Shown: positions 4,779 to 5,032 of the stretch, one piece after another
Position numbering within the stretch: the first letter of the stretch is position 1
How the letters are laid out: each line of letters opens with the position of its first letter
Notes under the pieces: generated by a model
What the model saw: only the letters and a program-made list of their open reading frames with translations
What the model was told of the DNA's origin: nothing
Database searches by the model: none
Translations under genes and position numbers: made by a program
Assembly (NCBI GenBank): GCA_003556955.1
Contig: PWQB01000025.1
Location: forward strand, 1 to 5,032
Direction: 5' to 3'
DNA from: Nostocaceae cyanobacterium CSSed10_463m
GTDB lineage: Bacteria; Cyanobacteriota; Cyanobacteriia; Cyanobacteriales; Nostocaceae
DNA length: 5,032 nt

Positions 4779-5032
4779 TGGTGTTCGCGTAGTGTGCCGA
4801 GGTAGGGAACAGGGAACAGGGAACAGGGAACAGTTTCAATGATCTGTCATCCCCAAATTTTATGATTTATTCAACCCAAAATTCACACTTTTGATGGTAC
4901 ACCCTTCAAAAACCTTGCACATACTTTCGGGTTTATCAGCCTCAAACCTTTGATTTATCTGGGTTTTATATTTATTCAGCAATCCCTAATTATTTACGAT
5001 TTCCACAATCATTAAACCCCACCCCCAGCCCC
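4745..5032. other. Downstream non-coding region, repeat-rich
   Basis: These 288 bases contain no ORF that I can support on either strand. After the hairpin comes TTCGCGTAGTGTGCCGAGG (4788-4806), which resembles a degenerate copy of dispersed repeats seen in Nostoc-type genomes. The GGGAACA array follows. The AT-rich remainder contains TTTATTCA twice (around 4866 and 4971), the second followed by GCAATCCCTAA. That could be the end of an insertion sequence or MITE, with its partner outside the window. The last 15 bases are a C-rich run, also of the type seen in intergenic repeats. These matches are from memory. Confidence 0.45.
4805..4832. repeat. GGGAACA heptamer array, four perfect units
   Basis: Four exact tandem copies of GGGAACA lie at 4805-4811, 4812-4818, 4819-4825 and 4826-4832, followed by one further G. 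Perfect identity suggests recent expansion by slippage. It is a typical STRR heptamer of heterocystous cyanobacteria and lies in non-coding DNA downstream of the DUF924 gene. Confidence 0.92.

Overview
The window looks like an ordinary stretch of chromosome from a filamentous cyanobacterium of the Nostoc/Anabaena (Nostocales) type. Three things in the sequence point there. The octamer GCGATCGC (HIP1) occurs nine times in 5 kb. Short heptanucleotide tandem arrays lie between genes. The gene content (a cyanobacterial-type lpxD, an HdrB-like C-terminus, a DUF924 protein) also fits. The exact species cannot be read from the window.

Layout. Bases 1-159 are the C-terminal 52 codons of a plus-strand gene that resembles heterodisulfide reductase subunit B. 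Its last codons and stop lie inside a heptamer tandem array (141-203). A large inverted repeat follows (233-294) and separates it from the convergent minus-strand genes. Four minus-strand genes are then read right to left: a 64-residue two-helix membrane protein (3094-3288), a 54-residue rubredoxin (2897-3061, too short for many gene finders), an HI0933/BaiN-type flavoprotein (1435-2673, TTG start) and lpxD (313-1353). The first two are 32 bp apart and probably co-transcribed. The flavoprotein is separated from rubredoxin by 223 bp that contain a possible 151-bp TA-flanked MITE. lpxD lies 81 bp after the flavoprotein.

A 317-bp divergent intergenic region (3289-3605) precedes a plus-strand pair: an SRPBCC/polyketide-cyclase-like protein (3606-4163) and a DUF924 protein (4169-4744), five bases apart and almost certainly one operon. 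The last 288 bp hold no gene that I can support. They contain a possible terminator hairpin, a four-copy GGGAACA array and repeat-like sequence.

Functionally, lpxD belongs to lipid A biosynthesis and rubredoxin to electron transfer. The flavoprotein is probably a flavin-dependent reductase of unknown substrate. The remaining genes have recognisable folds or families but no assigned reaction. No defence island, CRISPR array, RNA gene or obvious new multi-gene system is visible. The most unusual material is the repeat structure between genes and the two small gene pairs.
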